Assembly (NCBI GenBank): GCA_910589415.1
Contig: OU342636.1
Coordinates: 6,306,437-6,370,436, forward strand
From: Malachius bipustulatus
Taxonomy: Eukaryota > Arthropoda > Insecta > Coleoptera > Melyridae
Direction: 5' to 3'
DNA: 64,000 bases
Shown: one piece after another, positions 10,085-23,089 of the stretch
How positions within the stretch are numbered: the first letter of the stretch is position 1
How the letters are laid out: each line of letters begins with the position of its first letter
Program-made: the position numbers and the translations under genes
Notes under the pieces: generated by a model
Database searches by the model: none
What the model saw: the letters and a program-made list of their open reading frames with translations, nothing else
Told to the model about the DNA's origin: nothing

Positions 10085-10315
10085 CTAGCGGTGGATTTGT
10101 TTCTCCAACATCACCAACTCTTTGAACAGCGTGTTCACCAGTTTCCGTATCCCATCGATTAACGACAAGAGTACGAGGTATTCCGTGTATCTCGTCACCT
10201 CGTCGTTTTCAATCATTTCTTCTATTTCGTAGCGTATCTCTTGGATATTGGTGTCTAGAATTTTAATAAGCCGCCATCTCTGTTCGATTTGCTTCTTTAC
10301 ATCGGATGTGTTCAT
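10085..10315 (-). CDS. Array gene copy 11, altered promoter
   Basis: Consensus protein. Hairpin 10039-10054. The TATA region (10365-10372) reads GAATATAAG and the upstream dyad has ATCCG for AACCG, so this copy may be transcribed differently. Copy 14 has the same promoter haplotype. Confidence 0.65.
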   Translation of the reverse strand: MNTSDVKKQIEQRWRLIKILDTNIQEIRYEIEEMIENDEVTRYTEYLVLLSLIDGIRKLVNTLFKELVMLEKQIHR

Positions 10316-11067
10316 CTTGAACGTCTGCAGTACTCTGTTGCGGTTGTGATCGTCTCTACGCCTACTTATATTCCTTTCCTAATGTTAGCGCATCCGACGG
10401 TTACCGTGGCGCCCCGACTGAATGCTAATTGATATGGCGCTCACGAGAACTACAACGAGATGAAGCGTAAACGCTAAAATTTGTTATTTTTTTTTATAAA
10501 CCTATTTCGTCGAAATATGATAAAGGCGCATCACTTATACGTTTACATGGCAACTTTCGAAGATGAAACACTTGTTTTTATATCTACAGCCACTAGCCCC
10601 TAAATCCGAAAATATATCCCCGAGAAATTTTTTTCAATTTTAAATCGGTCTATAAATGATAAGGGAAGTTACATCTTTTTGTATTGCTTTTATCATCGTT
10701 CCAATGATAAATACGTAGACTTTAATCCCGGGATAAATGCAAATTCATATTCTGGGAATATAAAACTCGAAGAGTTTATTCGCCATTTTCGCTTCATAAT
10801 TAAATTATTTTAAAGGTAGGTCATGGATTACCCATCATTGCGGTTCCAATAGAGTTGTTTATGAAAATTTAGAGACAATAAACCGGATCATCTTTTGTTT
10901 CACATGCGCAATTTTGCAAAGTTTTTTCTTTTTTTCAAAGACTTTGTAGTTGAAAGACGCAAGTTTTTTTAAAAGAACAATGCAGATATATAACCAAATA
11001 TTGTCTATTCAAAATATTGATGGCCCTGAAAAGGGCCGGGTTTTAAATGATGATAGTTCAAGACCGA

Positions 11068-11298
11068 CTAGCGGTGGATTTGTTTCTCCAACATCACCAA
11101 CTCTTTGAACAGCGTGTTCACCAGTTTCCGTATCCCATCGATTAACGACAAGAGTACGAGGTATTCCGTGTATCTCGTCACCTCGTCGTTTTCAATCATT
11201 TCTTCTATTTCGTAGCGTATCTCTTGGATATTGGTGTCTAGAATTTTAATAAGCCGCCATCTCTGTTCGATTTGCTTCTTTACATCGGATGTGTTCAT
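11068..11298 (-). CDS. Array gene copy 12
   Basis: Consensus protein. Hairpin 11022-11037, TATA 11348-11355. A 1-bp insertion near 11637 (CTATGTAATG) is shared with copy 15. Confidence 0.68.
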   Translation of the reverse strand: MNTSDVKKQIEQRWRLIKILDTNIQEIRYEIEEMIENDEVTRYTEYLVLLSLIDGIRKLVNTLFKELVMLEKQIHR

Positions 11299-12051
11299 CT
11301 TGAACGTCTGCAGTACTCTGTTGCGGTTGTGATCGTCCCTACGCCTACTTATATACCTTTCCTAATGTTAGCGCAACCGACGGTTACCGTGGCGCCCCGA
11401 CTGAATGCTAATTGATATGGCGCTCACGAGAACTACAACGAGATGAAGCGTAAACGCTAAAATTTGTTATTTTTTTTTATAAACCTATTTCGTTGAAATA
11501 TGATAAAGGCGCATCACTTATACGTTTACATGGCAACTTTCGAAGATGAAACACTTGTTTTTATATCTACAGCCACTAGCCCCTAAATCCGAAAATATAT
11601 CCCCGAGAAATTTTTTTCAATTTTAAATCGGTCTATGTAATGATAAGGGAAGTTACATCTTTTTGTATTGCTTTTATCATCGTTCCAATGATAAATACGT
11701 AGACTTTAATCCCGGGATAAATGCAAATTCATATTCTGGGAATATAAAACTCGAAGAGTTTATTCGCCATTTTCGCTTCGTAATTAAATTATTTTAAAGG
11801 GAGGTCATGGATTACCCATCATTGCGGTTCCAATAGAGTTGTTTATGAAAATTTAGAGACAATAAACCGGATCATCTTTTGTTTCACATGCGCAATTTTG
11901 CAAAGTTTTTTCTTTTTTTCAAAGACTTTGTAGTTGAAAGACGCAAGTTTTTTTAAAAGAACAATGCAGGTACATAACCAAATATTGTCTATTCAAAATA
12001 TTGATGGCCCTGAAAAGGGCCGGGTTTTAAATGATGATAGTTCAAGACCGA

Positions 12052-12282
12052 CTAGCGGTGGATTTGTTTCTCCAACATCACCAACTCTTTGAACAGCGTG
12101 TTCACCAGTTTCCGTATCCCATCGATTAACGACAAGAGTACGAGGTATTCCGTGTATCTCGTCACCTCGTCGTTTTCAATCATTTCTTCTATTTCGTAGC
12201 GTATCTCTTGGATATTGGTGTCTAGAATTTTAATAAGCCGCCATCTCTGTTCGATTTGCTTCTTTACATCGGATGTGTTCAT
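12052..12282 (-). CDS. Array gene copy 13
   Basis: Consensus protein. Hairpin 12006-12021, TATA 12332-12339. Confidence 0.68.
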   Translation of the reverse strand: MNTSDVKKQIEQRWRLIKILDTNIQEIRYEIEEMIENDEVTRYTEYLVLLSLIDGIRKLVNTLFKELVMLEKQIHR

Positions 12283-13029
12283 CTTGAACGTCTGCAGTAC
12301 TCTGTTGCGGTTGTGATCGTCCCTACGCCTACTTATATACCTTTCCTAATGTTAGCGCAACCGACGGTTACCGTGGCGCCTCGACTGAATGCTAATTGAT
12401 ATGGCGCTCACGAGAACTACAACGAGATGAAGCGTAAACGCTAAAATTTGTTATTTTTTTTATAAACCTATTTCGTTGAAATATGATAAAGGCGCATCAC
12501 TTATACGTTTACATGGCAACTTTCGAAGATGAAACACTTGTTTTTATATCTACAGCCACTAGCCCCTAAATCCGAAAATATATCCCCGAGAAATTTTTTT
12601 CAATTTTAAATCGGTCTATGAATGATAAGGGAAGTTACATCTTTTTGTATTGCTTTTATCATCGTTCCAATGATAAATACGTAGACTTTAATCCCGGGAT
12701 AAATGCAAATTCATATTCTGGGAATATAAAACTCGAAGAGTTTTTTCGTCATTTTCGCTTCATAATTAAATTATTTTAAAGGGAGGTCATGGATTACCCA
12801 TCATTGCGGTTCCAATAGAGTTGTTTATGAAAATTTAGAGACAATAAACCGGATCATCTTTTGTTTCACATGCGCAATTTTGCAAAGTTTTTTCTTTCAA
12901 AGACTTTGTAGTTGAAAGACGCAAGTTTTTTTAAAAGAACAATGCAGGTACATAACCAAATATTGTCTATTCAAAATATTGATGGCCCTGAAAAGGGCCG
13001 GGTTTTAAATGATGATAGTTCAAGACCGA

Positions 13030-13260
13030 CTAGCGGTGGATTTGTTTCTCCAACATCACCAACTCTTTGAACAGCGTGTTCACCAGTTTCCGTATCCCAT
13101 CGATTAACGACAAGAGTACGAGGTATTCCGTGTATCTCGTCACCTCGTCGTTTTCAATCATTTCTTCTATTTCGTAGCGTATCTCTTGGATATTGGTGTC
13201 TAGAATTTTAATAAGCCGCCATCTCTGTTCGATTTGCTTCTTTACATCGGATGTGTTCAT
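13030..13260 (-). CDS. Array gene copy 14, altered promoter
   Basis: Consensus protein. Hairpin 12984-12999. It has the same altered TATA (13310-13317) and dyad as copy 11, three units (2945 bp) away. Confidence 0.65.
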   Translation of the reverse strand: MNTSDVKKQIEQRWRLIKILDTNIQEIRYEIEEMIENDEVTRYTEYLVLLSLIDGIRKLVNTLFKELVMLEKQIHR

Positions 13261-14012
13261 CTTGAACGTCTGCAGTACTCTGTTGCGGTTGTGATCGTCT
13301 CTACGCCTACTTATATTCCTTTCCTAATGTTAGCGCATCCGACGGTTACCGTGGCGCCCCGACTGAATGCTAATTGATATGGCGCTCACGAGAACTACAA
13401 CGAGATGAAGCGTAAACGCTAAAATTTGTTATTTTTTTTTATAAACCTATTTCGTCGAAATATGATAAAGGCGCATCACTTATACGTTTACATGGCAACT
13501 TTCGAAGATGAAACACTTGTTTTTATATCTACAGCCACTAGCCCCTAAATCCGAAAATATATCCCCGAGAAATTTTTTTCAATTTTAAATCGGTCTATAA
13601 ATGATAAGGGAAGTTACATCTTTTTGTATTGCTTTTATCATCGTTCCAATGATAAATACGTAGACTTTAATCCCGGGATAAATGCAAATTCATATTCTGG
13701 GAATATAAAACTCGAAGAGTTTATTCGCCATTTTCGCTTCATAATTAAATTATTTTAAAGGTAGGTCATGGATTACCCATCATTGCGGTTCCAATAGAGT
13801 TGTTTATGAAAATTTAGAGACAATAAACCGGATCATCTTTTGTTTCACATGCGCAATTTTGCAAAGTTTTTTCTTTTTTTCAAAGACTTTGTAGTTGAAA
13901 GACGCAAGTTTTTTTAAAAGAACAATGCAGATATATAACCAAATATTGTCTATTCAAAATATTGATGGCCCTGAAAAGGGCCGGGTTTTAAATGATGATA
14001 GTTCAAGACCGA

Positions 14013-14243
14013 CTAGCGGTGGATTTGTTTCTCCAACATCACCAACTCTTTGAACAGCGTGTTCACCAGTTTCCGTATCCCATCGATTAACGACAAGAGT
14101 ACGAGGTATTCCGTGTATCTCGTCACCTCGTCGTTTTCAATCATTTCTTCTATTTCGTAGCGTATCTCTTGGATATTGGTGTCTAGAATTTTAATAAGCC
14201 GCCATCTCTGTTCGATTTGCTTCTTTACATCGGATGTGTTCAT
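14013..14243 (-). CDS. Array gene copy 15
   Basis: Consensus protein. Hairpin 13967-13982, TATA 14293-14300. Three-unit duplicate of copy 12. Confidence 0.68.
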   Translation of the reverse strand: MNTSDVKKQIEQRWRLIKILDTNIQEIRYEIEEMIENDEVTRYTEYLVLLSLIDGIRKLVNTLFKELVMLEKQIHR

Positions 14244-14996
14244 CTTGAACGTCTGCAGTACTCTGTTGCGGTTGTGATCGTCCCTACGCCTACTTATATA
14301 CCTTTCCTAATGTTAGCGCAACCGACGGTTACCGTGGCGCCCCGACTGAATGCTAATTGATATGGCGCTCACGAGAACTACAACGAGATGAAGCGTAAAC
14401 GCTAAAATTTGTTATTTTTTTTTATAAACCTATTTCGTTGAAATATGATAAAGGCGCATCACTTATACGTTTACATGGCAACTTTCGAAGATGAAACACT
14501 TGTTTTTATATCTACAGCCACTAGCCCCTAAATCCGAAAATATATCCCCGAGAAATTTTTTTCAATTTTAAATCGGTCTATGTAATGATAAGGGAAGTTA
14601 CATCTTTTTGTATTGCTTTTATCATCGTTCCAATGATAAATACGTAGACTTTAATCCCGGGATAAATGCAAATTCATATTCTGGGAATATAAAACTCGAA
14701 GAGTTTATTCGCCATTTTCGCTTCATAATTAAATTATTTTAAAGGGAGGTCATGGATTACCCATCATTGCGGTTCCAATAGAGTTGTTTATGAAAATTTA
14801 GAGACAATAAACCGGATCATCTTTTGTTTCACATGCGCAATTTTGCAAAGTTTTTTCTTTTTTTCAAAGACTTTGTAGTTGAAAGACGCAAGTTTTTTTA
14901 AAAGAACAATGCAGGTACATAACCAAATATTGTCTATTCAAAATATTGATGGCCCTGAAAAGGGCCGGGTTTTAAATGATGATAGTTCAAGACCGA

Positions 14997-15227
14997 CTAG
15001 CGGTGGATTTGTTTCTCCAACATCACCAACTCTTTGAACAGCGTGTTCACCAGTTTCCGTATCCCATCGATTAACGACAAGAGTACGAGGTATTCCGTGT
15101 ATCTCGTCACCTCGTCGTTTTCAATCATTTCTTCTATTTCGTAGCGTATCTCTTGGATATTGGTGTCTAGAATTTTAATAAGCCGCCATCTCTGTTCGAT
15201 TTGCTTCTTTACATCGGATGTGTTCAT
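14997..15227 (-). CDS. Array gene copy 16
   Basis: Consensus protein. Hairpin 14951-14966, TATA 15277-15284. Three-unit duplicate of copy 13. Confidence 0.68.
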   Translation of the reverse strand: MNTSDVKKQIEQRWRLIKILDTNIQEIRYEIEEMIENDEVTRYTEYLVLLSLIDGIRKLVNTLFKELVMLEKQIHR

Positions 15228-15978
15228 CTTGAACGTCTGCAGTACTCTGTTGCGGTTGTGATCGTCCCTACGCCTACTTATATACCTTTCCTAATGTTAG
15301 CGCAACCGACGGTTACCGTGGCGCCTCGACTGAATGCTAATTGATATGGCGCTCACGAGAACTACAACGAGATGAAGCGTAAACGCTAAAATTTGTTATT
15401 TTTTTTATAAACCTATTTCGTTGAAATATGATAAAGGCGCATCACTTATACGTTTACATGGCAACTTTCGAAGATGAAACACTTGTTTTTATATCTACAG
15501 CCACTAGCCCCTAAATCCGAAAATATATCCCCGAGAAATTTTTTTCAATTTTAAATCGGTCTATGAATGATAAGGGAAGTTACATCTTTTTGTATTGCTT
15601 TTATCATCGTTCCAATGATAAATACGTAGACTTTAATCCCGGGATAAATGCAAATTCATATTCTGGGAATATAAAACTCGAAGAGTTTATTCGCCATTTT
15701 CGCTTCATAATTAAATTATTTTAAAGGGAGGTCATGGATTACCCATCATTGCGGTTCCAATAGAGTTGTTTATGAAAATTTAGAGACAATAAACCGGATC
15801 ATCTTTTGTTTCACATGCGCAATTTTGCAAAGTTTTTTCTTTTTTTCAAAGACTTTGTAGTTGAAAGACGCAAGTTTTTTTAAAAGAACAATGCAGGTAC
15901 ATAACCAAATATTGTCTATTCAAAATATTGATGGCCCTGAAAAGGGCCGGGTTTTAAATGATGATAGTTCAAGACCGA

Positions 15979-16209
15979 CTAGCGGTGGATTTGTTTCTCC
16001 AACATCACCAACTCTTTGAACAGCGTGTTCACCAGTTTCCGTATCCCATCGATTAACGACAAGAGTACGAGGTATTCCGTGTATCTCGTCACCTCGTCGT
16101 TTTCAATCATTTCTTCTATTTCGTAGCGTATCTCTTGGATATTGGTGTCTAGAATTTTAATAAGCCGCCATCTCTGTTCGATTTGCTTCTTTACATCGGA
16201 TGTGTTCAT
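15979..16209 (-). CDS. Array gene copy 17
   Basis: Consensus protein. Hairpin 15933-15948, TATA 16259-16266. Confidence 0.68.
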   Translation of the reverse strand: MNTSDVKKQIEQRWRLIKILDTNIQEIRYEIEEMIENDEVTRYTEYLVLLSLIDGIRKLVNTLFKELVMLEKQIHR

Positions 16210-16961
16210 CTTGAACGTCTGCAGTACTCTGTTGCGGTTGTGATCGTCCCTACGCCTACTTATATACCTTTCCTAATGTTAGCGCAACCGACGGTTACCG
16301 TGGCGCCCCGACTGAATGCTAATTGATATGGCGCTCACGAGAACTACAACGAGATGAAGCGTAAACGCTAAAATTTGTTATTTTTTTTTATAAACCTATT
16401 TCGTTGAAATATGATAAAGGCGCATCACTTATACGTTTACATGGCAACTTTCGAAGATGAAACACTTGTTTTTATATCTACAGCCACTAGCCCCTAAATC
16501 CGAAAATATATCCCCGAGAAATTTTTTTCAATTTTAAATCGGTCTATGAATGATAAGGGAAGTTACATCTTTTTGTATTGCTTTTATCATCGTTCCAATG
16601 ATAAATACGTAGACTTTAATCCCGGGATAAATGCAAATTCATATTCTGGGAATATAAAACTCGAAGAGTTTATTCGCCATTTTCGCTTCATAATTAAATT
16701 ATTTTAAAGGGAGGTCATGGATTACCCATCATTGCGGTTCCAATAGAGTTGTTTATGAAAATTTAGAGACAATAAACCGGATCATCTTTTGTTTCACATG
16801 CGCAATTTTGCAAAGTTTTTTCTTTTTTTCAAAGACTTTGTAGTTGAAAGACGCAAGTTTTCTTAAAAGAACAATGCAGGTACATAACCAAATATTGTCT
16901 ATTCAAAATATTGATGGCCCTGAAAAGGGCCGGGTTTTAAATGATGATAGTTCAAGACCGA

Positions 16962-17192
16962 CTAGCGGTGGATTTGTTTCTCCAACATCACCAACTCTTT
17001 GAACAGCGTGTTCACCAGTTTCCGTATCCCATCGATTAACGACAAGAGTACGAGGTATTCCGTGTATCTCGTCACCTCGTCGTTTTCAATCATTTCTTCT
17101 ATTTCGTAGCGTATCTCTTGGATATTGGTGTCTAGAATTTTAATAAGCCGCCATCTCTGTTCGATTTGCTTCTTTACATCGGATGTGTTCAT
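16962..17192 (-). CDS. Array gene copy 18
   Basis: Consensus protein. Hairpin 16916-16931, TATA 17242-17249. Confidence 0.68.
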   Translation of the reverse strand: MNTSDVKKQIEQRWRLIKILDTNIQEIRYEIEEMIENDEVTRYTEYLVLLSLIDGIRKLVNTLFKELVMLEKQIHR

Positions 17193-17944
17193 CTTGAACG
17201 TCTGCAGTACTCTGTTGCGGTTGTGATCGTCCCTACGCCTACTTATATACCTTTCCTAATGTTAGCGCAACCGACGGTTACCGTGGCGCCTCGACTGAAT
17301 GCTAATTGATATGGCGCTCACGAGAACTACAACGAGATGAAGCGTAAACGCTAAAATTTGTTATTTTTTTTTATAAACCTATTTCGTTGAAATATGATAA
17401 AGGCGCATCACTTATACGTTTACATGGCAACTTTCGAAGATGAAACACTTGTTTTTATATCTACAGCCACTAGCCCCTAAATCCGAAAATATATCCCCGA
17501 GAAATTTTTTTCAATTTTAAATCGGTCTATGAATGATAAGGGAAGTTACATCTTTTTGTATTGCTTTTATCATCGTTCCAATGATAAATACGTAGACTTT
17601 AATCCCGGGATAAATGCAAATTCATATTCTGGGAATATAAAACTCGAAGAGTTTTTTCGCCATTTTCGCTTCATAATTAAATTATTTTAAAGGGAGGTCA
17701 TGGATTACCCATCATTGCGGTTCCAATAGAGTTGTTTATGAAAATTTAGAGACAATAAACCGGATCATCTTTTGTTTCACATGCGCAATTTTGCAAAGTT
17801 TTTTCTTTTTTTTAAAGACTTTGTAGTTGAAAGACGCAAGTTTTTTTAAAAGAACAATGCAGGTACATAACCAAATATTGTCTATTCAAAATATTGATGG
17901 CCCTGAAAAGGGCCGGGTTTTAAATGATGATAGTTCAAGACCGA

Positions 17945-18175
17945 CTAGCGGTGGATTTGTTTCTCCAACATCACCAACTCTTTGAACAGCGTGTTCACCA
18001 GTTTCCGTATCCCATCGATTAACGACAAGAGTACGAGGTATTCCGTGTATCTCGTCACCTCGTCGTTTTCAATCATTTCTTCTATTTCGTAGCGTATCTC
18101 TTGGATATTGGTGTCTAGAATTTTAATAAGCCGCCATCTCTGTTCGATTTGCTTCTTTACATCGGATGTGTTCAT
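17945..18175 (-). CDS. Array gene copy 19
   Basis: Consensus protein. Hairpin 17899-17914, TATA 18225-18232. Confidence 0.68.
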   Translation of the reverse strand: MNTSDVKKQIEQRWRLIKILDTNIQEIRYEIEEMIENDEVTRYTEYLVLLSLIDGIRKLVNTLFKELVMLEKQIHR

Positions 18176-18927
18176 CTTGAACGTCTGCAGTACTCTGTTG
18201 CGGTTGTGATCGTCCCTACGCCTACTTATATACCTTTCCTAATGTTAGCGCAACCGACGGTTACCGTGGCGCCTCGACTGAATGCTAATTGATATGGCGC
18301 TCACGAGAACTACAACGAGATGAAGCGTAAACGCTAAAATTTGTTATTTTTTTTTATAAACCTATTTCGTTGAAATATGATAAAGGCGCATCACTTATAC
18401 GTTTACATGGCAACTTTCGAAGATGAAACACTTGTTTTTATATCTACAGCCACTAGCCCCTAAATCCGAAAATATATCCCCGAGAAATTTTTTTCAATTT
18501 TAAATCGGTCTATGAATGATAAGGGAAGTTACATCTTTTTGTATTGCTTTTATCATCGTTCCAATGATAAATACGTAGACTTTAATCCCGGGATAAATGC
18601 AAATTCATATTCTGGGAATATAAAACTCGAAGAGTTTATTCGCCATTTTCGCTTCATAATTAAATTATTTTAAAGGGAGGTCATGGATTACCCATCATTG
18701 CGGTTCCAATAGAGTTGTTTATGAAAATTTAGAGACAATAAACCGGATCATCTTTTGTTTCACATGCGCAATTTTGCAAAGTTTTTTCTTTTTTTCAAAG
18801 ACTTTGTAGTTGAAAGACGCAAGTTTTTTTAAAAGAACAATGCAGGTACATAACCAAATATTGTCTATTCAAAATATTGATGGCCCTGAAAAGGGCCGGG
18901 TTTTAAATGATGATAGTTCAAGACCGA

Positions 18928-19158
18928 CTAGCGGTGGATTTGTTTCTCCAACATCACCAACTCTTTGAACAGCGTGTTCACCAGTTTCCGTATCCCATCG
19001 ATTAACGACAAGAGTACGAGGTATTCCGTGTATCTCGTCACCTCGTCGTTTTCAATCATTTCTTCTATTTCGTAGCGTATCTCTTGGATATTGGTGTCTA
19101 GAATTTTAATAAGCCGCCATCTCTGTTCGATTTGCTTCTTTACATCGGATGTGTTCAT
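18928..19158 (-). CDS. Array gene copy 20
   Basis: Consensus protein. Hairpin 18882-18897, TATA 19208-19215. Confidence 0.68.
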   Translation of the reverse strand: MNTSDVKKQIEQRWRLIKILDTNIQEIRYEIEEMIENDEVTRYTEYLVLLSLIDGIRKLVNTLFKELVMLEKQIHR

Positions 19159-19910
19159 CTTGAACGTCTGCAGTACTCTGTTGCGGTTGTGATCGTCCCT
19201 ACGCCTACTTATATACCTTTCCTAATGTTAGCGCAACCGACGGTTACCGTGGCGCCCCGACTGAATGCTAATTGATATGGCGCTCACGAGAACTACAACG
19301 AGATGAAGCGTAAACGCTAAAATTTGTTATTTTTTTTTATAAACCTATTTCGTTGAAATATGATAAAGGCGCATCACTTATACGTTTACATGGCAACTTT
19401 CGAAGATGAAACACTTGTTTTTATATCTACAGCCACTAGCCCCTAAATCCGAAAATATATCCCCGAGAAATTTTTTTCAATTTTAAATCGGTCTATGAAT
19501 GATAAGGGAAGTTACATCTTTTTGTATTGCTTTTATCATCGTTCCAATGATAAATACGTAGACTTTAATCCCGGGATAAATGCAAATTCATATTCTGGGA
19601 ATATAAAACTCGAAGAGTTTATTCGCCATTTTCGCTTCATAATTAAATTATTTTAAAGGGAGGTCATGGATTACCCATCATTGCGGTTCCAATAGAGTTG
19701 TTTATGAAAATTTAGAGACAATAAACCGGATCATCTTTTGTTTCACATGCGCAATTTTGCAAAGTTTTTTCTTTTTTTCAAAGACTTTGTAGTTGAAAGA
19801 CGCAAGTTTTTTTAAAAGAACAATGCAGGTACATAACCAAATATTGTCTATTCAAAATATTGATGGCCCTGAAAAGGGCCGGGTTTTAAATGATGATAGT
19901 TCAAGACCGA

Positions 19911-20141
19911 CTAGCGGTGGATTTGTTTCTCCAACATCACCAACTCTTTGAACAGCGTGTTCACCAGTTTCCGTATCCCATCGATTAACGACAAGAGTAC
20001 GAGGTATTCCGTGTATCTCGTCACCTCGTCGTTTTCAATCATTTCTTCTATTTCGTAGCGTATCTCTTGGATATTGGTGTCTAGAATTTTAATAAGCCGC
20101 CATCTCTGTTCGATTTGCTTCTTTACATCGGATGTGTTCAT
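19911..20141 (-). CDS. Array gene copy 21
   Basis: Consensus protein. Hairpin 19865-19880, TATA 20191-20198. Confidence 0.68.
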   Translation of the reverse strand: MNTSDVKKQIEQRWRLIKILDTNIQEIRYEIEEMIENDEVTRYTEYLVLLSLIDGIRKLVNTLFKELVMLEKQIHR

Positions 20142-20893
20142 CTTGAACGTCTGCAGTACTCTGTTGCGGTTGTGATCGTCCCTACGCCTACTTATATACC
20201 TTTCCTAATGTTAGCGCAACCGACGGTTACCGTGGCGCCTCGACTGAATGCTAATTGATATGGCGCTCACGAGAACTACAACGAGATGAAGCGTAAACGC
20301 TAAAATTTGTTATTTTTTTTTATAAACCTATTTCGTTGAAATATGATAAAGGCGCATCACTTATACGTTTACATGGCAACTTTCGAAGATGAAACACTTG
20401 TTTTTATATCTACAGCCACTAGCCCCTAAATCCGAAAATATATCCCCGAGAAATTTTTTTCAATTTTAAATCGGTCTATGAATGATAAGGGAAGTTACAT
20501 CTTTTTGTATTGCTTTTATCATCGTTCCAATGATAAATACGTAGACTTTAATCCCGGGATAAATGCAAATTCATATTCTGGGAATATAAAACTCGAAGAG
20601 TTTTTTCGCCATTTTCGCTTCATAATTAAATTATTTTAAAGGGAGGTCATGGATTACCCATCATTGCGGTTCCAATAGAGTTGTTTATGAAAATTTAGAG
20701 ACAATAAACCGGATCATCTTTTGTTTCACATGCGCAATTTTGCAAAGTTTTTTCTTTTTTTCAAAGACTTTGTAGTTGAAAGACGCAAGTTTTTTTAAAA
20801 GAACAATGCAGGTACATAACCAAATATTGTCTATTCAAAATATTGATGGCCCTGAAAAGGGCCGGGTTTTAAATGATGATAGTTCAAGACCGA

Positions 20894-21124
20894 CTAGCGG
20901 TGGATTTGTTTCTCCAACATCACCAACTCTTTGAACAGCGTGTTCACCAGTTTCCGTATCCCATCGATTAACGACAAGAGTACGAGGTATTCCGTGTATC
21001 TCGTCACCTCGTCGTTTTCAATCATTTCTTCTATTTCGTAGCGTATCTCTTGGATATTGGTGTCTAGAATTTTAATAAGCCGCCATCTCTGTTCGATTTG
21101 CTTCTTTACATCGGATGTGTTCAT
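20894..21124 (-). CDS. Array gene copy 22
   Basis: Consensus protein. Hairpin 20848-20863, TATA 21174-21181. Confidence 0.68.
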   Translation of the reverse strand: MNTSDVKKQIEQRWRLIKILDTNIQEIRYEIEEMIENDEVTRYTEYLVLLSLIDGIRKLVNTLFKELVMLEKQIHR

Positions 21125-21875
21125 CTTGAACGTCTGCAGTACTCTGTTGCGGTTGTGATCGTCCCTACGCCTACTTATATACCTTTCCTAATGTTAGCGC
21201 AACCGACGGTTACCGTGGCACCTCGACTGAATGCTAATTGATATGGCGCTAACGAGAACTACAACGAGATGAAGCGTAAACGCTAAAATTTGTTATTTTT
21301 TTTATAAACCTATTTCGTTGAAATATGATAAAGGCGCATCACTTATACGTTTACATGGCAACTTTCGAAGATGAAACACTTGTTTTTATATCTACAGCCA
21401 CTAGCCCCTAAATCCGAAAATATATCCCCGAGAAATTTTTTTCAATTTTAAATCGGTCTATGAATGATAAGGGAAGTTAAATCTTTTTGTATTGCTTTTA
21501 TCATCGTTCCAATGATAAATACGTAGACTTTAATCCCGGGATAAATGCAAATTCATATTCTGGGAATATAAAACTCGAAGAGTTTATTCGCCATTTTCGC
21601 TTCATAATTAAATTATTTTAAAGGGAGGTCATGGATTACCCATCATTGCGGTTCCAATAGAGTTGTTTATGAAAATTTAGAGACAATAAACCGGATCATC
21701 TTTTGTTTCACATGCGCAATTTTGCAAAGTTTTTTCTTTTTTTCAAAGACTTTGTAGTTGAAAGACGCAAGTTTTTTTAAAAGAACAATGCAGGTACATA
21801 ACCAAATATTGTCTATTCAAAATATTGATGGCCCTGAAAAGGGCCGGGTTTTAAATGATGATAGTTCAAGACCGA

Positions 21876-22106
21876 CTAGCGGTGGATTTGTTTCTCCAAC
21901 ATCACCAACTCTTTGAACAGCGTGTTCACCAGTTTCCGTATCCCATCGATTAACGACAAGAGTACGAGGTATTCCGTGTATCTCGTCACCTCGTCGTTTT
22001 CAATCATTTCTTCTATTTCGTAGCGTATCTCTTGGATATTGGTGTCTAGAATTTTAATAAGCCGCCATCTCTGTTCGATTTGCTTCTTTACATCGGATGT
22101 GTTCAT
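21876..22106 (-). CDS. Array gene copy 23
   Basis: Consensus protein. Hairpin 21830-21845, TATA 22156-22163. The 5' leader change CATCTCGAACG and the distal ATATGTAGCTC marker are shared with copy 25. Confidence 0.68.
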   Translation of the reverse strand: MNTSDVKKQIEQRWRLIKILDTNIQEIRYEIEEMIENDEVTRYTEYLVLLSLIDGIRKLVNTLFKELVMLEKQIHR

Positions 22107-22858
22107 CTCGAACGTCTGCAGTACTCTGTTGCGGTTGTGATCGTCCCTACGCCTACTTATATACCTTTCCTAATGTTAGCGCAACCGACGGTTACCGTGG
22201 CGCCTCGACTGAATGCTAATTGATATGTAGCTCACGAGAACTACAACGAGATGAAGCGTAAACGCTAAAATTTGTTATTTTTTTTTATAAACCTATTTCG
22301 TTGAAATATGATAAAGGCGCATCACTTATACGTTTACATGGCAACTTTCGAAGATGAAACACTTGTTTTTATATCTACAGCCACTAGCCCCTAAATCCGA
22401 AAATATATCCCCGAGAAATTTTTTTCAATTTTAAATCGGTCTATGAATGATAAGGGAAGTTACATCTTTTTGTATTGCTTTTATCATCGTTCCAATGATA
22501 AATACGTAGACTTTAATCCCGGGATAAATGCAAATTCATATTCTGGGAATATAAAACTCGAAGAGTTTATTCGCCATTTTCGCTTCATAATTAAATTATT
22601 TTAAAGGGAGGTCATGGATTACCCATCATTGCGGTTCCAATAGAGTTGTTTATGAAAATTTAGAGACAATAAACCGGATCATCTTTTGTTTCACATGCGC
22701 AATTTTGCAAAGTTTTTTCTTTTTTTCAAAGACTTTGTAGTTGAAAGACGCAAGTTTTTTTAAAAGAACAATGCAGGTACATAACCAAATATTGTCTATT
22801 CAAAATATTGATGGCCCTGAAAAGGGCCGGGTTTTAAATGATGATAGTTCAAGACCGA

Positions 22859-23089
22859 CTAGCGGTGGATTTGTTTCTCCAACATCACCAACTCTTTGAA
22901 CAGCGTGTTCACCAGTTTCCGTATCCCATCGATTAACGACAAGAGTACGAGGTATTCCGTGTATCTCGTCACCTCGTCGTTTTCAATCATTTCTTCTATT
23001 TCGTAGCGTATCTCTAGGATATTGGTGTCTAGAATTTTAATAAGCCGCCATCTCTGTTCGATTTGCTTCTTTACATCGGATGTGTTCAT
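22859..23089 (-). CDS. Array gene copy 24
   Basis: Q25L variant, which places a hydrophobic residue beside the heptad positions I24 and I27. Hairpin 22813-22828, TATA 23139-23146. The same substitution is in copies 26, 27, 29 and 30. Confidence 0.68.
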   Translation of the reverse strand: MNTSDVKKQIEQRWRLIKILDTNILEIRYEIEEMIENDEVTRYTEYLVLLSLIDGIRKLVNTLFKELVMLEKQIHR

